Made by a program: the position numbers and the translations under genes. 64,000 nucleotides of DNA from Bacteroidota bacterium (GTDB lineage: Bacteria; Bacteroidota; Rhodothermia; Balneolales; HLUCCA01): positions 222,420 through 286,419 of the forward strand of contig JAFIEZ010000008.1 in NCBI GenBank assembly GCA_020832235.1, given 5' to 3'. The notes beneath the pieces are model-generated. The model ran no database searches. It saw only the letters and a list, made by a program, of their open reading frames with translations, and was not told the DNA's origin. Shown one piece after another: positions 21,002-30,855 of this stretch; position 1 is the stretch's first letter, and every line of letters starts with the position of its first letter.

Positions 21002-22261
21002 CTACGCTACGGTCTCTTCACGACTGCTGACATCAATGGCGGATGCCACAATGGCCTGGGCATTCCCCATATTATCGTAACTGTCAGCCTTGGCATAATC
21101 CATAATTTTCTTAGTTGTACCATCTTTAGTCACAATTCGGTAGGTAATTGTGCTCGACATCCCGTCGAAAGCTTTCATTACGTGCTCGGCAACAATTCCA
21201 CGGTCATCGGGGTGTATCAAGTCTCTCCAACCTTCAGCATGCAGACATTCTTCCACATCGTATCCGGTTATTTTTTTGAACCCGTCCGAGAGCCATTTGA
21301 ATCGGAATTTGTTGTCATCATCCAGGATTAAACCGTAGTTGAAATCCACTTTCCGCTCAAACATCCGTGTGTAATCGGTACTCCGTTTCTTGAGCGTGTT
21401 CAGAATACGTTTACGCAACGTCAGATTTCTCACATCGCATCGCACGAATTCACCGGTATTGAGATCCATTTTCTTAGTCTGAATTTCAACCTGAACGGGA
21501 AGACCGTTCTTGTGACGGAGCATCATTCGGTAGGTTTTGCCCTGCGAGAATTCCTCTTTCCAGATACGTTCGAACTGAGCTTTCAGGGAATTTCCAAACT
21601 TCAGCGGCATCAAATCCCAGATAAATGTGTTTTTGATTTCGTCTTTGTGGTAGCCAATCATCTCACGGAAAGCCTTGTTGGCACTTACCACCGCTCCGTT
21701 TTCAGCCAGATCTACAATGGTACGTTTAGAGTCTTCGTACAGCTCGTCGGTTTCCGCATTGGAATTGATTACGCTTAGCTCAGCCCGCTTGCGCTCGGTT
21801 ATATCATGCTGATAAGAAACCCAATGCGTAATATTTCCATCGGAATCGAGAAGGGGATGGATGTCCCACTGATTTACAAATTCGGACCCGTCTTTTCGGT
21901 AATTGATGGTCTGACCGAAGAAAGCACGTCCGTTCAGCAAAGAATACTTCAACTTGTCGAGTACCGCTCGATCCGTTTTTGGACCATGCAAAATTCGTGG
22001 TGTCTGACCTACAGCTTCCTCGCGGGAATAGCCGGTCATTTTGGTGAACCCTTCGTTGACGTACACAATTTTTGGTCCGGGCTTATCGAGATCCATTTCC
22101 GTAATCAAAATAGAATCGTAATCATTGCGTATAGCTGCCTCTAGCAACTTGAGGTTTTGAGCTTTTTTATTTAGCTCCTCAAAAGCATTTTCCAGCTTCT
22201 TTAGACTTTGCTCATCTTTGGCGCAATCTTTAAGCAATTGTGTAATCTTAGTGTCTGACAT
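21002..22261 (-). CDS. Protein made of three PAS domains, no output domain
   Basis: The 419 residues contain an N-terminal coiled-coil-like segment (1-45), then PAS 1 with its PAC motif (about 45-160, ending DITERKRAE), PAS 2 (about 165-290) and PAS 3 (about 300-415). There is no kinase, cyclase, DNA-binding or membrane segment. PAS 1 has GQTPRILHG where LOV photoreceptors have a flavin-binding Cys, so it is not a LOV domain. It may act as a stand-alone sensory adaptor for another kinase. No partner gene is adjacent, and it has its own terminator. Confidence 0.85.
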   Translation of the reverse strand: MSDTKITQLLKDCAKDEQSLKKLENAFEELNKKAQNLKLLEAAIRNDYDSILITEMDLDKPGPKIVYVNEGFTKMTGYSREEAVGQTPRILHGPKTDRAVLDKLKYSLLNGRAFFGQTINYRKDGSEFVNQWDIHPLLDSDGNITHWVSYQHDITERKRAELSVINSNAETDELYEDSKRTIVDLAENGAVVSANKAFREMIGYHKDEIKNTFIWDLMPLKFGNSLKAQFERIWKEEFSQGKTYRMMLRHKNGLPVQVEIQTKKMDLNTGEFVRCDVRNLTLRKRILNTLKKRSTDYTRMFERKVDFNYGLILDDDNKFRFKWLSDGFKKITGYDVEECLHAEGWRDLIHPDDRGIVAEHVMKAFDGMSSTITYRIVTKDGTTKKIMDYAKADSYDNMGNAQAIVASAIDVSSREETVA

Positions 22262-22726
22262 GGTGAAAAAGGACTGTTAAAAACATTTATTTGCGTACTT
22301 CAGATAAAAGAAACACAGGGGATGTGATTTTCATTCATTTCCGTAGCATATTTAAAGTCTCCAAACTACGTCAATAAGCTTGATTTAGCAATTACTTACA
22401 ATCGGTAAAATCTGCATGATCGGCAGGTTAAAAAAGCGCGGAGTAGTTTATGCGGATTGTGAATTATTCGTACCTTTCTGCTGTTATCAGGAGCATATTT
22501 TTAAGAACATTTTCGAGAGGCAGACATCATAGCTCTTTAGGCGGTATCGTTTTTTCGAATCCTATGTATGAAACCCTCCCGGATATCTGCAAAAGCAATC
22601 TTTTTCCCGTCATCAGGGTCCTTTTTTTCACGTTTGATGTAGTTCAGGGTCTGATGTTTTCTCAGGTTTCGCATCCAGATAAGATGTATATCCGTTACGC
22701 ATTTAACCACAAATTGTTTTTTACCC
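22262..22726. other. Divergent intergenic region upstream of gcvP
   Basis: These 465 bases lie between the PAS gene (minus) and gcvP (plus). Short ORFs on both strands look like noise. I searched by eye for a glycine riboswitch (tandem aptamers with a conserved GGA-core) and did not find one. Confidence 0.5.
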
Positions 22727-25699
22727 ATGAGTATTGATCTCGACTCACGCGATGTATTTGCCCTCCGTCATAATGGTCCTACCCCCGAAGAACAGTCCGA
22801 AATGCTCCGGTCAATCGGGGTCGACTCTCTCGACCAGCTCATCAGCGAAACCATCCCCGCCGGCATCCGGCTGCCTGAAGCGCTGAATCTGCCCGAACCG
22901 GTGAACGAGCACCGTTTCCTGCGCGAATTTAGAGATGTAGCTCGTAAAAATCACATCTTTCGTTCGTTTATCGGGATGGGGTATTACGACACCATTACCC
23001 CCGGGGTCATTCTCCGAAACATCATGGAGAATCCGGGTTGGTACACGGCCTACACGCCGTACCAGGCTGAAATCGCACAGGGTCGACTCGAGATGCTCAT
23101 TAATTTCCAGACCATGGTGATGGACCTCACGGGTATGGAAATTGCCAATGCTTCCCTGCTAGATGAGGGCACGGCCGCAGCCGAGGCCATGTCGATGCTG
23201 TTTTCGGTGAAGAAAGGTGCCAAGCGGAAGGCATCCCGCTTTTTTGTCTCCGATGCCGTGCATCCGCAGTCGCTGGAGGTGCTAAAAACCCGTGCACTTC
23301 CGATTGGAATCGATCTGGTCATTGCGCCTATCGACACATTGGATGTGACCGACCCGGAATTGTTTGGAGTACTGATTCAGAATCCCGACACCTATGGTAA
23401 CGTGCGCGACCTGACCTCTTTGATTGCTGCAGCGCACGAAAATGGCGTTATGGTAACGGTAGCCGCCGATTTGCTGGCCTGTACCGTGTTGAAATCCCCT
23501 GGTGCCATGGGCGCTGATGTGGTTGTAGGATCGTCGCAGCGTTTCGGCGTACCTATGGGCTACGGCGGACCACACGCCGCGTTTTTTGCTACACGCGAGG
23601 AGTTTAAACGCAGCATTCCGGGACGTATTATCGGGGTTTCGGTTGATGATACGGGTGCACCCGCCTACCGAATGGCGTTGCAGACCCGCGAGCAACATAT
23701 TCGTCGTGAAAAAGCAACATCCAACATCTGTACCGCACAGGTATTGTTGGCGGTAATGGCCGGAGCGTATGCGGTGTATCACGGTCCCAAAGGCCTGCGA
23801 CAAATTGGCGAGCGCGTGTACGGACTCACTTCTGTGCTGGCCTACGAGCTGGGCAAACTTGGCGTTGAAGTACAGAATCCGCTCTGGTTCGACACCCTGC
23901 ATCTGGAGCTCAAAGACGCCGCTGTGGTAGATCGCATTCGCCGTGAAGCCCTGCAACACGAAATGAATTTCCGATACATCGGTGCCACGCAGATTGGCAT
24001 TTCGGTGGATGAGGCCAAGTATGTGAGCGATATTGCCGCGGTGATTGGCGTCTTTGCCCGGGCGCTGGGAGCCGAATCCGTCCCTGAACGGGATACAGTT
24101 TCTGCCCATACCGACGCCATGGCAGCCTTCATTGAAGTCAAAACCAGCGAACTGCGTGAAATTCAGGTGAAATTGGCTTATCCGACCGACCTCATGCGGG
24201 AGGTTGACTACCTTACGCACCCCAGTTTCAATCGTTATCACAGCGAGCACGAGATGCTCCGCTATCTGAAACGACTCGAAAATAAAGACCTCTCGCTGGT
24301 GCACTCCATGATTTCATTGGGCTCTTGTACCATGAAACTCAACGCCACCGCCGAAATGATGCCGGTCACCTGGCCCGAATTCGCGGCATTGCACCCCTTT
24401 GTGCCGGCCGACCAGGCTCTGGGTTATCAGGAAATGAACACCGATCTGTCTAAGTGGTTATGCGAAATCACCGGCTTTGATGCCGTATCCCTCCAGCCGA
24501 ACTCGGGTGCCCAAGGGGAATTTGCCGGACTGATGACCATCCGAAATTACCATCTCTTTCGTGGCGATGCCCACCGAAACGTGGCCATTATTCCTTCCTC
24601 TGCGCATGGTACCAATCCTGCCAGTGCGGTAATGGCCGGCATGGAAGTGGTGGTAACCAAGTGCGACGATCAGGGTAACATCGATTTGGCCGACTTGCGT
24701 GAGAAGGCCGAGAAGTACAGCGACCGTTTGGCGGCACTCATGGTGACATACCCGTCCACACACGGGGTGTTTGAAGAGGATATTCGCGAAATCTGTGCCC
24801 TCATCCACCAGCATGGCGGACAGGTGTACATGGATGGAGCCAACATGAATGCTCAGGTAGGACTCACCTCACCGGCGGCCATTGGAGCCGATGTTTGTCA
24901 CCTGAACCTGCATAAAACATTTTGTATTCCGCACGGCGGAGGTGGTCCTGGAATGGGTCCGATAGGTGTGGCGGCTCATTTAACCCCGTTCCTGCCCGGT
25001 CACACGCTGGTTGACAATGGAGCTTCTGCGGATATGACTGCTATTTCGGCGGCACCGTTTGGAAGCGCCGGTATTTTGCCTATTTCCTATGCCTACATCC
25101 GACTTATGGGCGGAGAGGGACTTACCCAGGCAACTCGTGTGGCCATTTTGAACGCCAATTATATCAAAGCCCGACTCGAAGGTCACTACGATGTGCTCTA
25201 CACCAATCAAAATGGTCGGAGTGCTCACGAAATGATCATCGATCTGCGACCGTTCAAGACGTCTGCCGGGGTGGAAGTAACCGATATCGCCAAGCGATTG
25301 ATGGATTACGGCTATCATGCACCTACGGTGTCGTTTCCTGTAGCCGGAACCATGATGATTGAGCCGACCGAGAGTGAAACCAAGTCCGAACTGGATCGCT
25401 TCTGCGAGGCCATGATGGCTATTCGTGCCGAGATTCAGGAAATAGCCGACGGTGTGGCTGACCGGGAAGTGAACGTACTCACAAAATCACCGCATACGGC
25501 GGCAGTGGTCATGGCTGAAACCTGGGACCGGCCTTATACCCGTCAGAAAGCAGCATTTCCGCTGGAATGGGTTCGGGAGTCGAAATTTTGGCCTGCGGTT
25601 GGTCGTATCGACAGTGCCTATGGTGACCGAAATCTGATGTGCGCATGTATTCCGATAGCCGAATATGCGGATACACAGGAGGAAGCACCTCAGGCTTAG
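22727..25699 (+). CDS. gcvP: Glycine dehydrogenase (aminomethyl-transferring), P protein
   Basis: This PLP enzyme decarboxylates glycine and transfers the aminomethyl group to the lipoylated H protein of the glycine cleavage system. The single 990-residue chain fuses the two halves that are separate subunits in some bacteria. [18 protein letters not shown] in the N-half and GSCTMKLN in the C-half are hallmarks. The PLP lysine is Lys730 in [18 protein letters not shown]. gcvT and gcvH are not in this window. A SufU-like gene follows 18 bp downstream. Confidence 0.97.
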   Translation: MSIDLDSRDVFALRHNGPTPEEQSEMLRSIGVDSLDQLISETIPAGIRLPEALNLPEPVNEHRFLREFRDVARKNHIFRSFIGMGYYDTITPGVILRNIMENPGWYTAYTPYQAEIAQGRLEMLINFQTMVMDLTGMEIANASLLDEGTAAAEAMSMLFSVKKGAKRKASRFFVSDAVHPQSLEVLKTRALPIGIDLVIAPIDTLDVTDPELFGVLIQNPDTYGNVRDLTSLIAAAHENGVMVTVAADLLACTVLKSPGAMGADVVVGSSQRFGVPMGYGGPHAAFFATREEFKRSIPGRIIGVSVDDTGAPAYRMALQTREQHIRREKATSNICTAQVLLAVMAGAYAVYHGPKGLRQIGERVYGLTSVLAYELGKLGVEVQNPLWFDTLHLELKDAAVVDRIRREALQHEMNFRYIGATQIGISVDEAKYVSDIAAVIGVFARALGAESVPERDTVSAHTDAMAAFIEVKTSELREIQVKLAYPTDLMREVDYLTHPSFNRYHSEHEMLRYLKRLENKDLSLVHSMISLGSCTMKLNATAEMMPVTWPEFAALHPFVPADQALGYQEMNTDLSKWLCEITGFDAVSLQPNSGAQGEFAGLMTIRNYHLFRGDAHRNVAIIPSSAHGTNPASAVMAGMEVVVTKCDDQGNIDLADLREKAEKYSDRLAALMVTYPSTHGVFEEDIREICALIHQHGGQVYMDGANMNAQVGLTSPAAIGADVCHLNLHKTFCIPHGGGGPGMGPIGVAAHLTPFLPGHTLVDNGASADMTAISAAPFGSAGILPISYAYIRLMGGEGLTQATRVAILNANYIKARLEGHYDVLYTNQNGRSAHEMIIDLRPFKTSAGVEVTDIAKRLMDYGYHAPTVSFPVAGTMMIEPTESETKSELDRFCEAMMAIRAEIQEIADGVADREVNVLTKSPHTAAVVMAETWDRPYTRQKAAFPLEWVRESKFWPAVGRIDSAYGDRNLMCACIPIAEYADTQEEAPQA

Positions 25700-25717
25700 G
25701 CTTGGAGGGAAGGTTTT

Positions 25718-26218
25718 ATGAAATCCTACGACGATATGCTTATCCGTCACGCCAAACAGCCGGTTCATGCGGTGGGGAAAGTATATCGGCCGTTTTGGGA
25801 GGATGCGGGCTCCATCGAAGGGGATTCTGCCGGTGCAAAGGTCTTATTTGGCCGCATCGAACATAGAAACCGAAGCTGCGGCGATGTTGTCCGCCTTTGG
25901 TGGATGTCTGAAAACGGCGTGCTCACCCACATTCGTCATCATGCCGCGGGTTGCATGCTGTGCAAAGCCTCCGCGTCTATATTGTGTGAGGTGGTTGAAG
26001 GTCGATTCCTTAAGGAGTTGCCCAGTCTTATAGAAACAGCCACGCGGCTTACCCACGATACCGAAGCCGGGGATGTTGGTGCACCTGGAGCCATGAATGT
26101 TGGCGCACCCGAAGCCATGCTAGCCCTGTCGCAGGTACGCGAATTTCCCACCCGTCGTAAATGCATAACCCTGGCCTGGGAAGCGCTCGCATCCACACTT
26201 GCGTCCCAGTCGGACTAA
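25718..26218 (+). CDS. SufU-like Fe-S cluster assembly protein with an internal tandem insertion
   Basis: SufU proteins are zinc-dependent sulfur acceptors for the cysteine desulfurase SufS. The 166 residues keep the family's three key segments: the first Cys/Asp pair (RSCGDVV), the second Cys (AAGCMLCKASAS) and the C-terminal FPTRRKCITLAWEAL. A 24-bp tandem duplication (26072-26119) inserts two copies of a VGAPxAM octapeptide in the loop before the last motif. It follows gcvP closely, probably on the same transcript. No SufS gene is seen here. Sequence outside the motifs is divergent. Confidence 0.8.
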   Translation: MKSYDDMLIRHAKQPVHAVGKVYRPFWEDAGSIEGDSAGAKVLFGRIEHRNRSCGDVVRLWWMSENGVLTHIRHHAAGCMLCKASASILCEVVEGRFLKELPSLIETATRLTHDTEAGDVGAPGAMNVGAPEAMLALSQVREFPTRRKCITLAWEALASTLASQSD

Positions 26219-26337
26219 AGGCATCCTACGCATTTCGAAATACGTGCGATTCCAACCCCAAAACGAGCATCGCACAAAGGAAAAGTCACCAACGGTTGCC
26301 CCTATCCACCTCCAACAGATAATATGTATATTGCAAT

Positions 26338-26844
26338 ATGCAGTTACAGCAATCCTATAAAGATGAAATCCTCAGCCGAATCAAAAAAGAGCTTCACCAA
26401 AACGAAACGGTGATGTTTGCCTATGTCTTTGGATCGTTTATAAAATCGGAACATTTTCAGGACGTCGACATAGCTGTACATTTTGTAGAACCCTATCGTT
26501 TACACGACATAGGGCTTCTGCAGTACAATCTGCAACAACATGTTCACGAAGTGTTATTATCCACACCGGGTTATTCCGTCGATATGCTGGACCCCCGGAG
26601 TGGACTTCCTGTTGACCTCGTTGTGATGAACGATTTGCCAGAATCTAACCCGGTATTGAGCCAGGATATACTCAATGAGGGTAAAGAATTAAAATTAGCT
26701 GATCATCCCACCGCTCAGCTTACCTACCGCCTGCGTTCTCTTCACCAATTTGAGGATACACGCTATATCAGATCGTTGTCTGAAAAGGCATTTATGAAGC
26801 GGGTACAGGAAAACAAAATCGGAGACCGTAATTATGCATCCTGA
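26338..26844 (+). CDS. mntA: MntA-type nucleotidyltransferase antitoxin
   Basis: The protein has 168 residues. The minimal nucleotidyltransferase signature FGSFIKSEHFQDVDIAV (GSx10DxD) lies at about 29-45. In type VII toxin-antitoxin systems MntA adds AMP units to a tyrosine in the RX4HXY motif of HepT and so neutralises it. The gene overlaps hepT by 11 bp. A 42-bp piece of its 5' end (26366-26407) is repeated just after hepT. The ORF appears intact. Confidence 0.88.
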   Translation: MQLQQSYKDEILSRIKKELHQNETVMFAYVFGSFIKSEHFQDVDIAVHFVEPYRLHDIGLLQYNLQQHVHEVLLSTPGYSVDMLDPRSGLPVDLVVMNDLPESNPVLSQDILNEGKELKLADHPTAQLTYRLRSLHQFEDTRYIRSLSEKAFMKRVQENKIGDRNYAS

Positions 26845-27238
26845 CCGTCTTGCTCAACTTGAAGAGAATGTGGCAAAGTTAAGAGCTTTCAAAAAGGAAC
26901 ATTCCCAAAATGAAGTGCTTGAAAACCTGACGCTGGGGTGGGCGCTTCGGTACGGACTATTTGAGTCGATACAGTTAACGATTGATATCGCCTGCCATAT
27001 CGCCGCAAGCAATAACTTTGGAAAAACATCCACGTATAAAGACTGTGTAAACAGCCTTCAATCGTTTAATATTTTGGATGAAGGCCTTGCCGAGAGGCTG
27101 CGTGCTATGGTGGGCTTGAGAAATATTCTCATTCACGAATATGTAAAAATTGACGTTAATCAATTGTATGCGTACCTGAATTTACTCGATGACTTTTCCG
27201 AGTTTATTGCAAAAGTTTCCCCTTATGCAAAGGATTAA
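26834..27238 (+). CDS. hepT: HepT-like toxin (DUF86)
   Basis: This all-helical HEPN-fold protein has 134 residues. The ribonuclease motif RX4HXY is present as RNILIHEY near residues 97-104, and its Tyr is the expected AMPylation target of MntA. Translationally coupled to the nucleotidyltransferase gene, it completes a HepT/MntA module. Confidence 0.88.
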   Translation: MHPDRLAQLEENVAKLRAFKKEHSQNEVLENLTLGWALRYGLFESIQLTIDIACHIAASNNFGKTSTYKDCVNSLQSFNILDEGLAERLRAMVGLRNILIHEYVKIDVNQLYAYLNLLDDFSEFIAKVSPYAKD

Positions 27239-27252
27239 TCTTTAGCAGTATC

Positions 27253-27294
27253 AAATCCTCAGCCGAATCAAAAAAGAGCTTCACCGCAACGAAA
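27253..27294 (+). pseudogene. Fragment of a second mntA 5' end
   Basis: Bases 27253-27294 match 26366-26407 of mntA in 40 of 42 positions. In frame they read ILSRIKKELHRNEKV, almost the same as residues near the start of MntA, then run into a stop before the sigma factor gene. It looks like the remnant of a second nucleotidyltransferase gene or of an unequal recombination event flanking the toxin-antitoxin pair. Confidence 0.75.
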
Positions 27295-27307
27295 AAGTCG
27301 CTAAACC

Positions 27308-28192
27308 TTAACCCAGGTGGGTGCGAAGTCGACCGCTATTGCTTTTGGTACGCAGCTTGCGAATAGCTTTTTCCTTAATCTGACGAACCCGCTCACGGGT
27401 AAGATCCAGCTGCTCACCAATATCTTCCAGCGTTAACGCCTGGCCTGTGCCAATTCCGTAATAGCTGATTAGAACCTGCGCTTCCCGCGGAGTAAGCTTC
27501 GCCAGCATGCTCTTAATATCTTCCTGTTGCGACTGAACCATCAGATCCGCATCGGGTCGACCTTCCTCTTCATCAGAAATGGTATCCATCAGTGTAAGAT
27601 CACCGTCGTAACCTACCGGAGCATCCATCGACAAGTGATAAGAAGAACGCTTTTGTGTTTCCTGAATGCTGTTCGCCGATGACTCCAGGTATTCCGATAA
27701 TTCGGCAGCGGTAGGAGGGCGCTCGAGCTGCTGCTCTAGATTACCCTGAACTTTCTTGATTTTATTGATTTCGCCGATGACGTTTAGCGGAAGCCGAACA
27801 ATACGTCCTTTCAGAGCCAGAGCCTGAAGTATAGACTGCCGAATCCACCATACGGCATACGAAATAAATTTGAATCCACGGGTAGGATCAAATCGCTCCG
27901 CTGCTTTAATAAGTCCGATATTGCCCTCAGCAACCAGGTCATCCAGGCTCAAACCATTCCCCTGGAACTTTTTGGCTGTAGAAACTACGAAACGAAGGTT
28001 GGCTTCAACCAGGCGATTTCGCGCAGTCTGGTCACCGGCTATAATTGCCTCGGCTAACCGGACTTCCTCATCCACATTAATCTGCGGATAGTTCGCAATG
28101 TCAGCAAAATACTGATCAATGGTTCTGGAATCCGTTCTGAATGTGCTTGATGTATCCTTGCTTTTTGCCGCCTTTTTTTTGCTCATAGTCAC
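27308..28192 (-). CDS. rpoD: Primary sigma factor RpoD/SigA, Bacteroidota type
   Basis: The 294-residue factor lacks the long N-terminal region 1.1 and non-conserved region of proteobacterial sigma-70, as usual in Bacteroidota. Region 1.2 (DQYFADIANYPQINVDEEVRLA), region 2 (GFKFISYAVWWIRQSI, GRIVRLP), region 3 (AAELSEYLE) and the region 4 helix-turn-helix (LTLEDIGEQLDLTRERVRQI) are all present. It directs housekeeping transcription. It is convergent with hepT and has its own promoter region of about 230 bp. Confidence 0.95.
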   Translation of the reverse strand: MTMSKKKAAKSKDTSSTFRTDSRTIDQYFADIANYPQINVDEEVRLAEAIIAGDQTARNRLVEANLRFVVSTAKKFQGNGLSLDDLVAEGNIGLIKAAERFDPTRGFKFISYAVWWIRQSILQALALKGRIVRLPLNVIGEINKIKKVQGNLEQQLERPPTAAELSEYLESSANSIQETQKRSSYHLSMDAPVGYDGDLTLMDTISDEEEGRPDADLMVQSQQEDIKSMLAKLTPREAQVLISYYGIGTGQALTLEDIGEQLDLTRERVRQIKEKAIRKLRTKSNSGRLRTHLG

Positions 28193-28426
28193 GCGTTTAT
28201 GGTGGGCTAATAATAAATTACCTTTCGCTAATGCTCAAAATAGCATGCACGAAATAAAAGTTTCTGTTTAAACGTAGTTTTCTCGTGAAGCCGATAATAA
28301 TACAAAATAATCCGTCCAAAATCAATTCTGAGTTTGGAGTTTCCCCTGAAAATTGATAGTGGACTTTACAAAGAATATCGTCGAAATTCGCTTACAGCTT
28401 AAACGTCTATTAATTTAACAGACATT

Positions 28427-29473
28427 ATGATTCGAATAGTTCACGTTTCAATGATGCTTCTTTTTGGGTTGCCTGCCATTGCCTGCACCGATACCGCAGT
28501 ACTTTCGCCGGAACCACCCGCTGCCGAAACAACCGCATCAATAGGACGTGTTGGTTCTCCTGCTGACACTACAACGAATCCAATACCTTTATTATTTCTT
28601 GGAGGTGGCAGCACCGATGTGGATGTCGCCATGATTCGCTTTATCCAGGCAGCCGATGGCGGGAATATTTCCGTCATTCGCGCATCAGGAAGTACCGGCT
28701 ACAACCAATATATGCTCGATCTGGCCGATGCGGCCTCTGTAGAAACCTTTCTGTTCAACACCCGCGAGAAAAGCGAAAATCCCGACGATAATGCAACACT
28801 TGCACGTTCCGAGGCCTTGTTCGTAGCCGGTGGCGACCAGTGGCGCTACACGTTGAGCTGGTCGAACACCCTTCTCAGCGAAACAGTTGACCACCTCTTA
28901 CGCGAAAAACACATACCTGTTGGCGGAACCAGCGCCGGAGCCATGATCTGGGGCGGACGATATTTCGACGCATCCGGAAGATCTGTAACCAGCACCGAGG
29001 CCATGGCCGACCCCCTCGCCTCCGACATCACATTAAGACCGGCCCTGTTCGGTACCGCAGCCGTACTGGCCGACCGCATCGTTGATACCCATTTCTCCGA
29101 ACGCCAACGCGAAGGCAGGCTCATGACCTTCCTGGCACGGGCCCGCGAAACGGACTATGAACCCAAAGGCATCGGCATCGACGAACGCACAGCCCTCATC
29201 ATCGACGAAAATGGCATCGGAACGGTCTATGGAGGTGGTTTCGTATGGATGTACTTGCCGTATTGGTCCCGCGGCGGACCCGAAATGATGCTGGCGGATG
29301 CTCCCCTCACCTGGCACCGCGACCGCCGCGCCGTACGGGTGTGGAAACTGGCTCCCGGCGACCGGTATGATTTCAGCACCGACCGACCCCTCGACCGTCC
29401 ATCCAGCTACCATGCCTTCGTGCAGAACGGGGTCTTTTTTATCGAAGCCGTAGATCCATCCACACTAGAATAA
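28427..29473 (+). CDS. Cyanophycinase-like peptidase (family S51), exported
   Basis: The 348-residue protein has an N-terminal signal sequence ending PAIAC, which may be a lipoprotein box. The S51 nucleophile motif GGTSAGA (Ser169) and the upstream FLGGG segment match cyanophycinases, which cleave beta-linked aspartyl dipeptides from cyanophycin. Extracellular members degrade environmental polymer. No cyanophycin synthetase is nearby, so the substrate could also be other isoaspartyl peptides. The gene stands alone and is divergent from rpoD. Confidence 0.88.
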   Translation: MIRIVHVSMMLLFGLPAIACTDTAVLSPEPPAAETTASIGRVGSPADTTTNPIPLLFLGGGSTDVDVAMIRFIQAADGGNISVIRASGSTGYNQYMLDLADAASVETFLFNTREKSENPDDNATLARSEALFVAGGDQWRYTLSWSNTLLSETVDHLLREKHIPVGGTSAGAMIWGGRYFDASGRSVTSTEAMADPLASDITLRPALFGTAAVLADRIVDTHFSERQREGRLMTFLARARETDYEPKGIGIDERTALIIDENGIGTVYGGGFVWMYLPYWSRGGPEMMLADAPLTWHRDRRAVRVWKLAPGDRYDFSTDRPLDRPSSYHAFVQNGVFFIEAVDPSTLE

Positions 29474-29655
29474 TACCCGTTAGACCGTCAAGTGTTAACG
29501 TCAGGTTACACAGACAGCTTCCGCGAGGCACATCCTTGTAAAATCATTTGAAAAACAACATGATGGCGCCTGCCAACCCTTACCGGCAGATGATTTTATT
29601 CAATTTCTTGATTATACTGTTTTCATCGGTTGTCTGTAAAGTCGTGTACAAGTCT

Positions 29656-29800
29656 GTCGATGGAAGCCTCGGTTAAAGCCGATGGAGCCTCGATTAACGT
29701 CGATGGAGGCCTCGGTTAACGTCGATGGAAGCCTCGGTTAATGTCGATGGAAGCCTCGGTTAAAGCCGATGGTAGCCTTTCGATGGAAGCCTCGATTAAA
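29656..29800. repeat. About seven tandem 22-bp repeats
   Basis: Full units start at 29656, 29699, 29721 and 29743, with shortened or altered ones at 29678, 29765 and 29781. The 18-base core GTCGATGGAAGCCTCGGT also occurs exactly once inside ribBA (about 34269-34286), where its complement encodes HTEASID of the RibB active site. The surrounding intergenic region 29474-29890 contains nothing else recognisable. The array is upstream of doxX. Confidence 0.9.
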
Positions 29801-29890
29801 ACCGAACCTTGAGGCCTTGTAAAATCCGGCAATGTATCACCACGATACCGGCAACCCTCTCCCACAAACACAAACAAACAGGTAGTTATT

Positions 29891-30298
29891 ATGTTAACAT
29901 TCAACACAGACAAATATGCCGATATCGCTCCCTTGCTGCTCCGCATCGGGGTTGGACTCATTTTTATTTATGCCGGATGGGGCAAACTGACCGGCATTGA
30001 AGGCACAATCGGATTCTTCGGCAACATCGGCATCCCGATGGCCGCTTTCATGGCCTGGTTCGTTGCCATTGTAGAATTCGTTGGAGGAATCATGATCCTG
30101 GCCGGATTCCGAATCCAAATTCCCGCGTTGCTCATGGCCATCATCATGGTTGTGGCCATTGTAACCACCAAACTTGGCGGCGACGACGTATTCCGTGCTA
30201 TGCGACTAGACCTGTTGTTATTATTGACCTCATTGGCGCTCATCATTACGGGCAGTGGCAAAATCTCTGTAGATGGTATGACCGCCAAGAAAGACTAA
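29891..30298 (+). CDS. DoxX family membrane protein
   Basis: The 135 residues form four transmembrane helices, with the family pattern LLLRIGVGLIFIYAGWGKL near the N-terminus and GGIMILAGF in the middle. DoxX-family proteins are linked to quinone-dependent sulfur oxidation or redox stress in a few species, but most members have no known role. The promoter presumably lies just after the 22-bp repeat array, and an intrinsic terminator follows 145 bp downstream. Confidence 0.9.
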   Translation: MLTFNTDKYADIAPLLLRIGVGLIFIYAGWGKLTGIEGTIGFFGNIGIPMAAFMAWFVAIVEFVGGIMILAGFRIQIPALLMAIIMVVAIVTTKLGGDDVFRAMRLDLLLLLTSLALIITGSGKISVDGMTAKKD

Positions 30299-30442
30299 TT
30301 CCGCCAGACGGCATCGTCGGTCCTGCTTCATATTCCGTTTAACAGGGCAATAGATGCGGCTTTAATGTTAGGCATTGCCGCAAACTGTAAGCTGCTAAGA
30401 GGCAGAACACCGATTATGTATCATCAAGCGGTTCTTTTCATT

Positions 30443-30479
30443 AAAAGGATGCATCCCTAACAAGGAGCATCCTTTTTTT
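30443..30479 (+). terminator. Intrinsic terminator downstream of doxX
   Basis: AAAAGGATGC (30443-30452) pairs with GCATCCTTTT (30467-30476) around a 14-nt loop, with a run of seven T at 30473-30479. The rest of the 311-bp gap to the next gene is AT-rich and empty. Confidence 0.85.
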
Positions 30480-30609
30480 ATTCAGCTCATCGTCCAGAGC
30501 CAAGAAGCGTGTTTAATCAGATAATATTTTTTATTATTTATATAGGAAGTAGTTATTAATCCGTTATCTATATTTTATAACTAACAATTTATAACCAACA
30601 GTTTTTAAT

Positions 30610-30855
30610 TTGGAAGCTATTGATGTACATACAAAAATGATTGACAGCTATCTCACTTTTTTTAAAAATATGAGTGCCCAAAATAAGATTGATTTGATTT
30701 CCAAATTAACAAATTCGTTAAATAGGGATGTCAAACAGAATAAATTGGACTTTTTCCATTCTTACGGGGGATGGGATAATAGTGAAAGCGCTGAAGACCT
30801 CATCAACGTGATAAAAGGGTCTCGAAACTTTAAGAGAATAGTTGACGAGCTTTGA
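30610..30855 (+). CDS. VapB-like antitoxin of a PIN-domain toxin
   Basis: This 81-residue helical protein ends with a segment typical of small antitoxins paired with PIN toxins (SESAEDLINVIKGSRNF). It would start with TTG at 30610. An ATG eleven codons on is an alternative start. Its stop overlaps the TTG start of the toxin gene (TTGA). The A+T content is clearly higher than in neighbouring genes, suggesting acquisition by transfer. Confidence 0.7.
   Translation: MEAIDVHTKMIDSYLTFFKNMSAQNKIDLISKLTNSLNRDVKQNKLDFFHSYGGWDNSESAEDLINVIKGSRNFKRIVDEL

Noticed and set aside
21950-22110. LOV photoreceptor domain in the PAS-only protein
   Set aside because: The flavin-linking Cys motif is replaced by TPR (GQTPRILHG).
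22262-22726. Glycine riboswitch upstream of gcvP
   Set aside because: No tandem-aptamer consensus could be recognised by eye.
23282-24304. 340-codon minus-strand ORF
   Set aside because: Antisense to gcvP, which is unmistakable on the plus strand.
29716-29961. Minus-strand ORF containing TEASID
   Set aside because: Its match to RibB comes from the 22-bp repeat; the period is not a multiple of three and the rest is not RibB-like.
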